A stretch of 13,212 bases of DNA from a bacterium (GCA_027296045.1 JAPUJS010000175.1:1-13212), one strand, 5' to 3'. Shown: positions 1 through 6,982, counted from the stretch's first letter. Notes: a model not told the origin generated them from the letters alone. A program made the numbers and translations.

Positions 1-1
1 A

Positions 2-40
2 GAGGCGATAGCGGAATTGCGACGGGATGGCGTGGTTTAG
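2..40 (+). CDS. C-terminal tail of an upstream gene (partial)
   Basis: Frame 2 from the window edge reads EAIAELRRDGVV and then a TAG stop. Its acidic/basic amphipathic composition is typical of the end of a bacterial enzyme. The other two frames either stop at once or read less protein-like sequence. Twelve residues are too few to name a family. It lies 44 bases before the next start codon on the same strand, so it may be the preceding member of the same operon. No terminator lies between the two. Confidence 0.35.
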   Translation, partial: EAIAELRRDGVV

Positions 41-84
41 AGCAAGATTCGTGAACTTTGATGACAATCCTATGAGGAGGCGTG

Positions 85-864
85 ATGGGCAAGATTAAGC
101 AGTCGTTCTGCTATGGGTGTTATGTAAGCGATGATGCTCCAGTGGGGACACTGATTAAAGAAGCAGCAGGCGCGGGTTACGCTGCCGTAGAGCTCTGGGC
201 GCGGGCACAGGCCCCGTTTGAAGAAATTCTGGAACTGGCCGATAAATATGGCATCGCTGTGGCCAGTATGAGCGGGCACAACTCCTTACGGGATGGGTTG
301 AACAAGCCAGAGAATCACGATCGGATTGAGCAGGAATTGCTGGAGAGTATCGATCTGGCAGCTCAGCACGGGATTCCCGGCTTAATTTGTTTTAGCGGCG
401 ATCGGAATGGGCTGGATGACGAACGGGGGGCGGAGATCGTGGCCGAGGGGTTCAATCGGGTAAAAGGGGCGGCCGAAGAGAAGGGGATTAACCTGAATCT
501 GGAGCTTCTGAACAGCAAAGTGAACCATCCCGACTATCAATGTGATCGCACGGACTGGGGGGTGAAGATGTGCGAAATGGTGGGCTCGCCCCGGGTGAAA
601 CTGCTGTATGATATTTACCATATGCAGATTATGGAAGGCGATTTGATTCGGACGATTCGGGACAATGTTCAACATATTGGCCATTTTCACACCGCGGGCA
701 ATCCCGACCGGAGAGATCTGGACGAGGACCAGGAGATTTATTATCCGGGGGTGATGCGGGCGATTGCCGAGACCGATTACGATCTGTATGTGGGCCACGA
801 GTTTCGGCCCAAAGGGGATGCGGTCGAGGCATTGAAAGCTGCGTTTGAGGTGTGTGACGTTTAG
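85..864 (+). CDS. Hydroxypyruvate isomerase-like TIM-barrel sugar isomerase
   Basis: A cytoplasmic 259-residue protein of the xylose-isomerase-like TIM-barrel superfamily, closest by motif to the Hyi group, which interconverts hydroxypyruvate and tartronate semialdehyde or acts on other small keto sugars. The likely catalytic acids are E140 (LNLELLN) and E239 (YVGHEFRP). LLYDIYHMQ (D176, H179) and GHFHTAGNP (H202) supply metal and substrate ligands. Length is normal for the family. ATG 85 is preferred over GTG 82 because AGGAGG at 75-80 is four bases from the ATG but only one from the GTG. It is followed after 11 bases by the IMPase-like gene, so the two are probably co-transcribed. The fold and family are well supported; the exact substrate is not, and related inosose or tagatose epimerase activities remain possible. 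Confidence 0.85.
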   Translation: MGKIKQSFCYGCYVSDDAPVGTLIKEAAGAGYAAVELWARAQAPFEEILELADKYGIAVASMSGHNSLRDGLNKPENHDRIEQELLESIDLAAQHGIPGLICFSGDRNGLDDERGAEIVAEGFNRVKGAAEEKGINLNLELLNSKVNHPDYQCDRTDWGVKMCEMVGSPRVKLLYDIYHMQIMEGDLIRTIRDNVQHIGHFHTAGNPDRRDLDEDQEIYYPGVMRAIAETDYDLYVGHEFRPKGDAVEALKAAFEVCDV

Positions 865-875
865 GGGAGGGATGA

Positions 876-1892
876 ATGAAGCGTCTGGAACCGGAAGTCA
901 TCGCGGGTCGGGTGCGGGAGATCCAGAGCGAGATTCGGGACCGGGTGATGGCGGAGATCGAAGCCAGTACCACGGAATCTCTTTCCCGTGTAGCTGCAGA
1001 AACAGCGGGGGATACGATTTACGCGGTCGATCGTGTGAGTGAGGATGCGCTCCGAAAACTTTTTGAGAAGCACTTTGCCTCAGATACTTCCCTGGTTCTG
1101 GTTGGAGAGGGTCTGGAAGAGGGCGGTGAAGTGATTCCTAAAGGGTTGAATCCAGAAGATGCCATCTACCGGGTGATTGTGGATCCAATTGATGGGACGC
1201 GGGGGTTGATGTATGACAAGCGCAGCGCCTGGATTTTGACGGGTGTGGCCGAAAATCGTGGGGCGGACACATCGCTTCAAGATATTTTTTTGGCCGTGCA
1301 AACGGAGATTCCGACAACCAAACAATTCCGGGGAGATGTGCTGTGGGCCGTTCGGGGCAAGGGGGCGCAGGCAGAAGGGGTGAACCGGTTTTCGGGGCAG
1401 GCAGAAGCCATTACTCTTCGACCCTCGCAGGCTGAAACTTTAGAGCACGGATTCGCAATGATTTCCAGGTTCTTCCCCGGCGGAAAGGATGTGCTTGCAC
1501 GGGTGGAAGAAGAGCTGTTGGAGCGGTTGATTGGGCCGGTTCAGCCCGGAAAAAATCGGGTGTTTGAAGATCAATATATCTGTACCGGAGGTCAGTTTTA
1601 TGAGCTGATGGCCGGGCACGATCGTTTTAATGCCGATCTTCGGCCCAATCTGGAGCAGGTGTTGCAAAAACAGGGGAAGTCCCTGGGGCTTTGCTGCCAC
1701 CCGTATGATGTATGCACTGAATTGATCGCCCGAGAAATGGGCGTCATTGTCACCGATCCGGCAGGCAACCTGCTCGATGCGCCGCTTGACACAACGAGTC
1801 CCGTGGCCTGGGTCGGCTATGCCAATAAGACCCTACACACCTGGATTGAGCCGGTCTTCCGGGATATCCTGATTGAAAGGGGTATGCTATGA
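876..1892 (+). CDS. Inositol monophosphatase/FBPase-superfamily phosphatase
   Basis: A 338-residue protein with the metal-binding signature of the inositol monophosphatase/fructose-1,6-bisphosphatase superfamily, which hydrolyses sugar or polyol phosphates using Mg2+. Visible motifs are VGEGLEEGG (E79 region), IVDPIDGTRG (D103, D106, G107, T108) and, in place of the usual WDxAAG second motif, CCHPYDVCTELIAREMG, where D278 would be the third metal ligand. It is about 70 residues longer than classical IMPases (near 265); the extra sequence includes a segment around residues 185-265. ATG 876 has GGGGAGGG at 864-871 upstream. It is 11 bases after the Hyi-like gene and overlaps the AKR gene by ATGA. 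The family is clear. The altered second motif makes the substrate uncertain, so no gene symbol is given. Confidence 0.82.
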   Translation: MKRLEPEVIAGRVREIQSEIRDRVMAEIEASTTESLSRVAAETAGDTIYAVDRVSEDALRKLFEKHFASDTSLVLVGEGLEEGGEVIPKGLNPEDAIYRVIVDPIDGTRGLMYDKRSAWILTGVAENRGADTSLQDIFLAVQTEIPTTKQFRGDVLWAVRGKGAQAEGVNRFSGQAEAITLRPSQAETLEHGFAMISRFFPGGKDVLARVEEELLERLIGPVQPGKNRVFEDQYICTGGQFYELMAGHDRFNADLRPNLEQVLQKQGKSLGLCCHPYDVCTELIAREMGVIVTDPAGNLLDAPLDTTSPVAWVGYANKTLHTWIEPVFRDILIERGML

Positions 1893-2833
1893 GTGATCTA
1901 CCTGCGGTCCCGAGGCGCCGCCTGGGGCGCACTGAGTTGAGTATTCCTGTAGTCCCATTCGGGACGCAGGGATTTGGCAACAATTTTGGACCTGTGTCCG
2001 ACGAAGAAGCCGTCGAGCTGATCCGACACGCGGTGGACCTGGGCGTGAATCATTTTGACTGTGCCCGGTGTTACGGCGATTCCCTGCGCAAACTGGGGGT
2101 GGCCTTAAAACAGGGTGCGGTTGGCCGAGAGGAAGTGATTATTACCGGCCGATTGTGCTGCCACTCCTCCGCTGAGTGGGGAGGCTATCGCGGCGATGGC
2201 CCGGCTGATTATTCGGCCGAACGGGTGATTCGGGATGTAGGGGATCAGCTCGAGATTTTGGGCACAGATCACTTTGATGGGATGTTGATTCACGATCCGG
2301 GAGATATGGAGCCCACGCTGGCACAGGGCGGCACCCTGGCGGGCGTTCTGGAATGCAAGGAGCGGGGGTGGGTGAATTTTGCAGGGTATGGAATGCGGCC
2401 CCATGATTTCCATTTGAAGGCAATCGCCACCGGAGATATCGATCTGATTTTATGTTTTAGCGATTATAACTTGCTCAGGCAGACGGCGGCGGATGATATT
2501 TTACCGGCAGCTGCAGCGGCAGATATTGGCGTGATGAACGGGTGGTCGATTATGCGGGGGATGCTCACGGGTGTGAATATGGACGAAGCCATTGCAAACG
2601 GCCGATGGAGAAGAAGTGACGATGTAGACGGCGCCAGAGAACGGTGGGCGTGGTGCCAGGAAGAGGGGGTAGACCTGTTACAGCTTGCCCTGCAGTTTTG
2701 CCTGAAAGACGAACGGATTGCAGGGAATAATATCGGGTCTTTGAACAAGGAGCAATTGGAAGCCAATATTCGGGCTGCCGCGACGCCGGTCGCAGATGAG
2801 GTGTGGGAGAAATACCACGCCAGGTTTGGATGA
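1889..2833 (+). CDS. Aldo/keto reductase family protein lacking the usual catalytic Lys
   Basis: A 314-residue (alpha/beta)8 aldo/keto reductase-family protein. The N-terminal RRRLGRTELSIPVVPFGT is the usual AKR opening. VNHFDCARCYGDS holds the catalytic Asp (D57) and Tyr (Y62), and DGMLIHDPGD the catalytic His (H135). The strand that normally reads TK reads VIITGRLCCHS, so the canonical Lys is replaced by Gly87/Arg88. A Cys-Cys-His cluster follows. The C-terminal half keeps the barrel but shows only a loose form of the NADPH-binding GSxxxxxLxxN region (NIGSLNKEQLEANI, about 281-294). The start overlaps the previous stop as ATGA, indicating translational coupling. A terminator follows directly. 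It may reduce or oxidise a sugar made by the two upstream enzymes, or may have lost redox chemistry. Confidence 0.8.
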   Translation: MSDLPAVPRRRLGRTELSIPVVPFGTQGFGNNFGPVSDEEAVELIRHAVDLGVNHFDCARCYGDSLRKLGVALKQGAVGREEVIITGRLCCHSSAEWGGYRGDGPADYSAERVIRDVGDQLEILGTDHFDGMLIHDPGDMEPTLAQGGTLAGVLECKERGWVNFAGYGMRPHDFHLKAIATGDIDLILCFSDYNLLRQTAADDILPAAAAADIGVMNGWSIMRGMLTGVNMDEAIANGRWRRSDDVDGARERWAWCQEEGVDLLQLALQFCLKDERIAGNNIGSLNKEQLEANIRAAATPVADEVWEKYHARFG

Positions 2834-2845
2834 ATGGAATGGTAA

Positions 2846-2871
2846 ACGCCCGGGTGACCGGGCGTGTTTTT
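2846..2871 (+). terminator. Rho-independent terminator of the sugar operon
   Basis: An 8-bp perfect stem (ACGCCCGG / CCGGGCGT) closed by a GTGA loop of the stable GNRA type, followed by G and five T. It begins 12 bases after the AKR stop codon. Confidence 0.92.
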
Positions 2872-2887
2872 ATAGGACTCCATTTGA

Positions 2888-2916
2888 TTGACATCGTTCC
2901 AGGGTTGGTGTACCTT
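2888..2916 (+). promoter_or_regulatory. Promoter of the DUF5916 gene (TTGACA-N17-TACCTT)
   Basis: A consensus -35 box TTGACA (2888-2893) is followed after 17 bases by TACCTT (2911-2916). It lies between the upstream terminator and the ATG at 2956, giving a leader of roughly 35 bases. The -10 matches the E. coli consensus at only three positions, but the same box at the same spacing recurs before the asparagine-synthetase-like gene. Confidence 0.6.
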
Positions 2917-2955
2917 TATGGGAAAGACTGCATTTTCTATTCAAGGAATTGTGCC

Positions 2956-5409
2956 ATGACTTCCCGCCTATTCTATATCATCTATCTTCTGCTTGTATCT
3001 ATTCCGCTGACCGTGCAAGCACAGGATGGGGTGATTCAACAAGTGACCGGAGATCTTGCTTTTGTGGCGGGATTGAATGGATCGGCCCCGCTCTGGAGTC
3101 GTCTTCAGGTGGTGAAGGAGGGAGAGGCCAGGGGGGCAACTCTGGAAGTGATCAAGGAATTGGAAGCGCTTCTTGTCGCCCGGGTGATTTCTGAAAACGG
3201 CGCGCCAATCCAGCCTGCCGATCGGGTGATTTGGGTGGCAGGACCCGGCGAAACTGCAGGAGGGGCTCGGCGGGTGGTTTTTGCAACAAAAGTAGACCGG
3301 GGTCCTAAAGTCGATGGTAGATTGGACGACCCCGTTTGGCAACAAGCCCGTCAGATTGACGGCCTTTTACAGTGGAGCCCCGATCACTGGATGCCGGGAA
3401 CGGAGGCAACTACGGTTCGCATCATTTACGACAAGGACCAGATCTTTTTCGGGTTTGAGTGTACTACCCCCAATCCCGAACGGATTGTAGCAAACAACAT
3501 GCGTCGGGATACGGAACTTCAATACGATGATAATGTGCAGATCCTTCTGGATACGTACAACGACCGTCAAAATGCGTTTTTCTTTTTTGTCAACCCACTG
3601 GGCGCCAGACAGGATTTGTTGTTGTCGAACGAAGGGCGGACCAATAATCCGGCCTGGGACTGTAACTGGCAGGCCAGGACCCGACGCCACAGCACGGGGT
3701 GGACCGCAGAGGTTGCAATTCCCTTTGACCAGTTGCGTTTCAAGCAGGGGAAGGAGATGGTCTGGGGAATCAATCTTGCACGCCGGATGGCCTCCAAAAA
3801 TGAGGAAGTCCAGGTGGTGCCAAGCGAGCTTGGGTCCACCTCTCGGTCGAGGTTTAGTACGGCAGACCTGGCCCTCTTGAAGGGGCTTGAGGGGGTTGCG
3901 TCAAAGCGAATGCTTCAGGTGAAGCCCTATGTGTTGCCCGGCGCTTTGAAAGATTTTCAGGCGGTCGATCCTCTGGCCAATACAACGTTCGAATCCGGGG
4001 TGGATGTGCGATATGGGGTCACCCCCAATATGACATTGGATCTGTCTTACAATACCGATTTTGCACAGGTTGAGGGCGATCAGGAACAGGTAAATCTGAC
4101 GCAGTTCCGGCTGTTCTTTCCCGAAAAACGAGAGTTTTTCCTGGAAGGTTCCAGTCTGTTTGATTTTGGCGAAGCAGCGCAGGTGAGCAGTGTGGGCACT
4201 CGTCCGCCCACCTTGTTGTTTTACAGCCGAAGGATCGGACTGGAAGGGGGAAAACGAATTCCCATCCTTTTGGGAAGCAAGCTGGCGGGAAAAGCCGGGC
4301 GGACCAGTATTGGGGCGCTGAATGTGCTGACAGATTCCCAACAGTTCCCGGATGCTTCCGAAGTTTATCGGAGCAATTTCTCGGTGCTTCGGGTCAAGCA
4401 GGATGTGCTCAAACGGTCCAATGTGGGGTTGATTCTGGTCAACAAACAGGTCGATCGTCCCGGATCTGGAACGTATAATCGGGCCGGTGGCCTGGATTTC
4501 AGTTTTTCTCCACTCACGACTCTGAATATTCAGGGGTTCTGGGCGCGAACCCGGGATTCTGGCCTGGGCGATGCAGACGACGCCCGGTATCTGCGGGCAG
4601 CCTATCGGGGAAGTTTGTGGGAATTTCGAGGCACGCTGCTGGATGTGGAAGACCAGTTTGAGCCTGCGGTGGGCTTTGTCAATCGTCGACGTGGATTGGA
4701 TGGATTTCGGCGCTACAACGTCCGAACCAGGGTTCGTCCCCGGCCCAAAGCAAATCGAATGCATGTCCGATATCTTTCCGTTGGCCCTGAGCTACAGGTC
4801 GTCACCAATCGACAGGATGAGGTGAAATACTGGCGTGCGAGGGCATCGTGGTGGACCCAATATGACTCGGAACGGTGGACCCGGTTTGAGGTGGAGCGTA
4901 CCTACGATGTGATTGATCAGGCCTTTCAGCCTTCCAGACGTGAGAATTATTCGATCCCAACCGGGGACTATACCTTTTCCTCCTTTCTGGTTGGTGCACG
5001 ATCCAGTCGAGCCAGTAAGCTTCGTCTCTACGGCACGTTTCGGGTCGGGACCTATTACACCGGGCGACGGTATGAGACAGTTCTTGAAGCGGCCTATCGC
5101 CCCACCGGGCGGTTTTCGTTGGAAACGGAGTACGATATCAACTGGATTCGGCTGCCGCAGGGCAATGTCAATATCCAGACGTTGAGCAGTCGGCTGCTCT
5201 ATTCTTTTAGCACAGATTTTTTCGTAAAGGTCTTTGCGCAGTGGAACAACGACCAGGAGCGGGTGGGCGCGAACTTTTTGTTGAATTACCGTTTTCGTCC
5301 GGGCAGCGACCTGTTTCTGGTTTACGATCAGGGATTTGGTACCGAAGACGGGCTGACCGAACAGAATCGCACCGTTTTGCTGAAGCTGTCGTATCTGGTG
5401 GGTCTTTAA
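2956..5409 (+). CDS. Secreted CBM9-like/DUF5916 outer-membrane protein
   Basis: An 817-residue exported protein. Residues 1-22 form a signal peptide with a hydrophobic core (IIYLLLVSIPL) ending VQA before QDG. Residues 24-95 form a small beta-rich segment with repeated G-x-V patterns, loosely like the FlgT C-terminal fold. Residues 113-290 are a CBM9-like carbohydrate-binding domain with the hallmark KVDGRLDDPVWQQA, the DDNVQILLDT strand and GWTAEVAIPFDQL. From about 315 onward, alternating aromatic/polar strands and FPEKREFFLEG typify the DUF5916 region, probably an outer-membrane beta-barrel. ATG 2956 is chosen because it precedes the signal peptide, has AAGGA at 2943-2947, and lies after the promoter; the frame is open back to 2803. 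DUF5916 proteins are common in Bacteroidota, Gemmatimonadota and relatives; their function is not established. Sugar capture or uptake at the surface is an inference. Confidence 0.85.
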   Translation: MTSRLFYIIYLLLVSIPLTVQAQDGVIQQVTGDLAFVAGLNGSAPLWSRLQVVKEGEARGATLEVIKELEALLVARVISENGAPIQPADRVIWVAGPGETAGGARRVVFATKVDRGPKVDGRLDDPVWQQARQIDGLLQWSPDHWMPGTEATTVRIIYDKDQIFFGFECTTPNPERIVANNMRRDTELQYDDNVQILLDTYNDRQNAFFFFVNPLGARQDLLLSNEGRTNNPAWDCNWQARTRRHSTGWTAEVAIPFDQLRFKQGKEMVWGINLARRMASKNEEVQVVPSELGSTSRSRFSTADLALLKGLEGVASKRMLQVKPYVLPGALKDFQAVDPLANTTFESGVDVRYGVTPNMTLDLSYNTDFAQVEGDQEQVNLTQFRLFFPEKREFFLEGSSLFDFGEAAQVSSVGTRPPTLLFYSRRIGLEGGKRIPILLGSKLAGKAGRTSIGALNVLTDSQQFPDASEVYRSNFSVLRVKQDVLKRSNVGLILVNKQVDRPGSGTYNRAGGLDFSFSPLTTLNIQGFWARTRDSGLGDADDARYLRAAYRGSLWEFRGTLLDVEDQFEPAVGFVNRRRGLDGFRRYNVRTRVRPRPKANRMHVRYLSVGPELQVVTNRQDEVKYWRARASWWTQYDSERWTRFEVERTYDVIDQAFQPSRRENYSIPTGDYTFSSFLVGARSSRASKLRLYGTFRVGTYYTGRRYETVLEAAYRPTGRFSLETEYDINWIRLPQGNVNIQTLSSRLLYSFSTDFFVKVFAQWNNDQERVGANFLLNYRFRPGSDLFLVYDQGFGTEDGLTEQNRTVLLKLSYLVGL

Positions 5410-5419
5410 ACGATTTGAT

Positions 5420-5452
5420 AAAAAACCGGGTCAAAGTCCCCTGGTTTTTTTT
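5420..5452 (+). terminator. Terminator of the DUF5916 gene
   Basis: AAAAAACC (5420-5427) pairs with GGTTTTTT (from 5443), with an inner GGG/CCC pairing (5428-5430 with 5438-5440) and a two-base bulge. It ends in eight T. It starts 11 bases after the stop codon. The A-tract on the left arm could also let it work on the opposite strand, but no minus-strand gene ends here. Confidence 0.8.
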
Positions 5453-5464
5453 AGATCCCGATGT

Positions 5465-5518
5465 GTCAATTTGTCATATTTTGTGGGAAAATTTTCCAGT
5501 TACGTCAATTTGTCATAT
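5465..5518 (+). promoter_or_regulatory. Probable enhancer (upstream activator) sites: paired 15-bp repeats around a palindrome
   Basis: GTCAATTTGTCATAT occurs exactly at 5465-5479 and again at 5504-5518, 39 bases apart. Each copy itself contains two TGTCA-like half-sites. Between them lies the perfect 12-bp palindrome GGAAAATTTTCC (5486-5497). The block sits about 87-140 bases upstream of the sigma-54 -24 element, where bacterial enhancer-binding proteins usually bind. The cognate activator is not in this window and the motif was not matched to a named regulator. Confidence 0.65.
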
Positions 5519-5558
5519 AAAAATGAAAGAATGAAAATCTTAGAAGAATACAAGAACG

Positions 5559-5571
5559 AATCAACTAATTA
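5559..5571 (+). promoter_or_regulatory. IHF-type DNA-bending site
   Basis: AATCAACTAATTA matches the IHF consensus WATCAANNNNTTR at every fixed position. It lies between the paired upstream repeats and the sigma-54 promoter, where IHF bending brings an activator to the polymerase. The surrounding DNA is very AT-rich, so a chance match is possible but not common. Confidence 0.55.
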
Positions 5572-5591
5572 ATTATATTTGATTTATAGTT

Positions 5592-5597
5592 TATAAT
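5592..5597 (+). promoter_or_regulatory. Possible sigma-70 -10 box overlapping the sigma-54 control region
   Basis: A perfect TATAAT is present, with a poor TTAATT (5569-5574) at 17-base spacing as the only -35 candidate. In such AT-rich DNA this may be accidental. If real, it would give hsp20 a basal transcript. Confidence 0.25.
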
Positions 5598-5604
5598 GCG
5601 AGAA

Positions 5605-5619
5605 TGGCACGGGACTTGC
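5605..5619 (+). promoter_or_regulatory. Sigma-54 (RpoN) promoter of hsp20
   Basis: TGGCACGGGACTTGC matches the -24/-12 consensus TGGCACG-N4-TTGC at all conserved positions, with the invariant GG (5606-5607) and GC (5618-5619) separated by exactly ten bases. Transcription would start near 5631, leaving a leader of about 67 bases before the hsp20 ATG. Transcription from such promoters requires an ATP-hydrolysing enhancer-binding protein. Confidence 0.85.
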
Positions 5620-5670
5620 GAAGTGGGAATGCGTCCGTTGGAAACGAGGCAGATTCAATCATTCAACCCG

Positions 5671-5689
5671 CTTCATACTTAGCATGGAG
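5671..5689 (+). promoter_or_regulatory. Weak hairpin over the hsp20 ribosome binding site (possible RNA thermometer)
   Basis: CTTCAT (5671-5676) can pair with ATGGAG (5684-5689) through six base pairs including one U-G wobble, closing a seven-base loop. This covers most of the GGAGGT ribosome binding site (5686-5691). Short, wobble-containing stems over this site are how small heat-shock gene thermometers work. Stability was not calculated. Confidence 0.3.
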
Positions 5690-5697
5690 GTATTACA

Positions 5698-6138
5698 ATG
5701 GCACTCGTACGATGGAATCCCCGGCAGGCTTTCAATCTGAATCGTGAAATCGACGACCTTGTGAACCGGTTCTGGGGCGATTGGAATCCCGGCAATGGAA
5801 AATCCCAGGGGAGGTATCCGAGCGTTGATGTGGAGGAGACAGACGATCAATTCGTTTTCACCGCCGAATTGCCCGGGATGGATCGGAATGATATTCAGGT
5901 CTCCCTCCACGACGGCGTTCTGAAAATTGAGGGGGAAAAGAAGCGAGCCTCTGAAAAGAAGGAGCAAAGCTTCTATCGATCCGAACGGATTTATGGTCGC
6001 TTCAGCCGTTCCTTCCAGTTGGGCTCTAAGGTAGATGCTGAGAAGGTCGATGCAAGTTATAAAGATGGGGTGTTGACCCTGACGGTGGCCAAGGCGGAGG
6101 CGGCAAAGCCAAAGCAGATTGAAGTGAAAGTTTCCTGA
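5698..6138 (+). CDS. hsp20: Small heat shock protein (Hsp20/alpha-crystallin family)
   Basis: A 146-residue ATP-independent holdase chaperone that binds unfolding proteins in the cytoplasm as large oligomers. The N-terminal arm (1-40) has WNPRQAFNLNREIDDLVNRFW, shown here in part as WNPRQAFNL. The alpha-crystallin domain spans about 41-133: PSVDVEE, FTAELPGMDRNDIQV, GVLKIEGEKK and the family signature DGVLTLTV near its end. The C-terminal tail KQIEVKVS carries an I-x-V version of the I-x-I motif (I141, V143) used in oligomer assembly. The ATG at 5698 has a strong GGAGGT six bases upstream. It is a single-gene unit with a sigma-54 promoter, an IHF site, upstream repeats and a strong terminator, so induction by a stress-sensing enhancer-binding protein is likely. 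Length and motifs are normal for the family. Confidence 0.97.
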   Translation: MALVRWNPRQAFNLNREIDDLVNRFWGDWNPGNGKSQGRYPSVDVEETDDQFVFTAELPGMDRNDIQVSLHDGVLKIEGEKKRASEKKEQSFYRSERIYGRFSRSFQLGSKVDAEKVDASYKDGVLTLTVAKAEAAKPKQIEVKVS

Positions 6139-6157
6139 AGCATCAGCGACCCAATCT

Positions 6158-6193
6158 GGGGCCATCTCGCAAAAGCGAGATGGCCCCTTTTTT
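6158..6193 (+). terminator. Strong terminator of hsp20
   Basis: A perfect 13-bp stem (GGGGCCATCTCGC / GCGAGATGGCCCC) with an AAAA loop and six T. It begins 19 bases after the hsp20 stop codon. Confidence 0.97.
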
Positions 6194-6331
6194 ATGTTAG
6201 GGCACTGTGTCAGAAAATTCACTTTCCCCCTTTCCAACGGTCCCGTATCTTTCTACAGTTGAAACTGCATCGGGTGGGCGGGAGAAAAGAGGGGTAAACA
6301 CACTTGGGAAGGCGCATATGTCGAATGATGC

Positions 6332-6982
6332 GTGGTGGACAACGCTGGAACCCTGGTGGGGCGCATCACCGTGGACGATGTGATGGATGTGATTGAAGAG
6401 GAGGATATGTACAAGATGGCCGGGACCAGCGAGGCGGAGATGGAACGGCCTTCGGTGCTGGGTATTGCCCGAACCCGGCTCCCCTGGCTGTTGGTGGGTG
6501 TGCTGGGCAGCCTGCTGTCTGGCGGGGTGATTCAGGCGTTTAAAGTGACTCTGGAGGGTATGTTCACCCTGGCGACATTTTTGCCCGTGATTATGGCCAT
6601 CGGAGGCAGCAGCGGGTTGCAGGCCTGCACGGTCACCGTGCGGGGGTTGGTGACCGGCCAGGTTTCTTCAGGGATGGTATGGCGAACCGTATTGCGGGAA
6701 ATGGGAACAGCCGTGCTGATGGGAATCGTCTGCGGGGGGTTGGCAAGTGGCGTGGCCTGGGTCTGGTTTGGCCAGGCCCTGATCGGGGTCTGCGTCGGTG
6801 TCTCGATTTTTCTGGTGATCTGTTTGGCCATTGGATTTGGGGTGGCAACTCCCCTGATATTCGACCGACTGGACATTGACCCGGCTGTGGCTTCCGGCCC
6901 GTTTATTACTATTTCGAACGATATCTTAGGGGTGTTCATTTATTTGCAAATGGCCACGTTGTTGATGAAGATATTTGTGTAA
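6332..6982 (+). pseudogene. mgtE: 5'-truncated MgtE magnesium transporter (end of CBS2 plus membrane domain)
   Basis: The 216-residue reading frame starts inside the second CBS domain: VVDNAGTLVGRITVDDVMDVIEEE is the usual end of MgtE CBS2, seen here from VDNAGTLVGRI. It then runs through the linker helix and five membrane helices (about 50-70, 78-98, 120-146, 149-177, 189-213). Conserved pieces are IMAIGGSSGLQACTVTVRG and the pore segment FITISNDILG with D197. Full-length MgtE is about 450 residues, so roughly half is missing: the N domain, CBS1 and most of CBS2. An in-frame TGA lies at 6326-6328, just two codons before GTG 6332. No ribosome binding site precedes the GTG, and no upstream frame carries the missing part. 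It is probably a remnant, although a pore-only protein cannot be excluded. The canonical GNSG-like loop is GSSG here. Confidence 0.75.

Noticed and set aside
2803..2955. An N-terminal extension of the DUF5916 frame back to 2803
   Set aside because: It would overlap the AKR gene and cross its terminator and the next promoter, and it would bury the signal peptide found after ATG 2956.
3901..4764. A 287-residue minus-strand reading frame inside the DUF5916 gene
   Set aside because: It lies wholly antisense to a well-supported gene, has no recognisable motifs and no ribosome binding site, and reads as the typical His/Ile/Pro-rich shadow of a GC-biased gene.
6318..6383. ATG 6318 with GGGAAGG upstream as a start for the MgtE fragment
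   Set aside because: It is in a different frame from the MgtE sequence and stops after about 21 codons.
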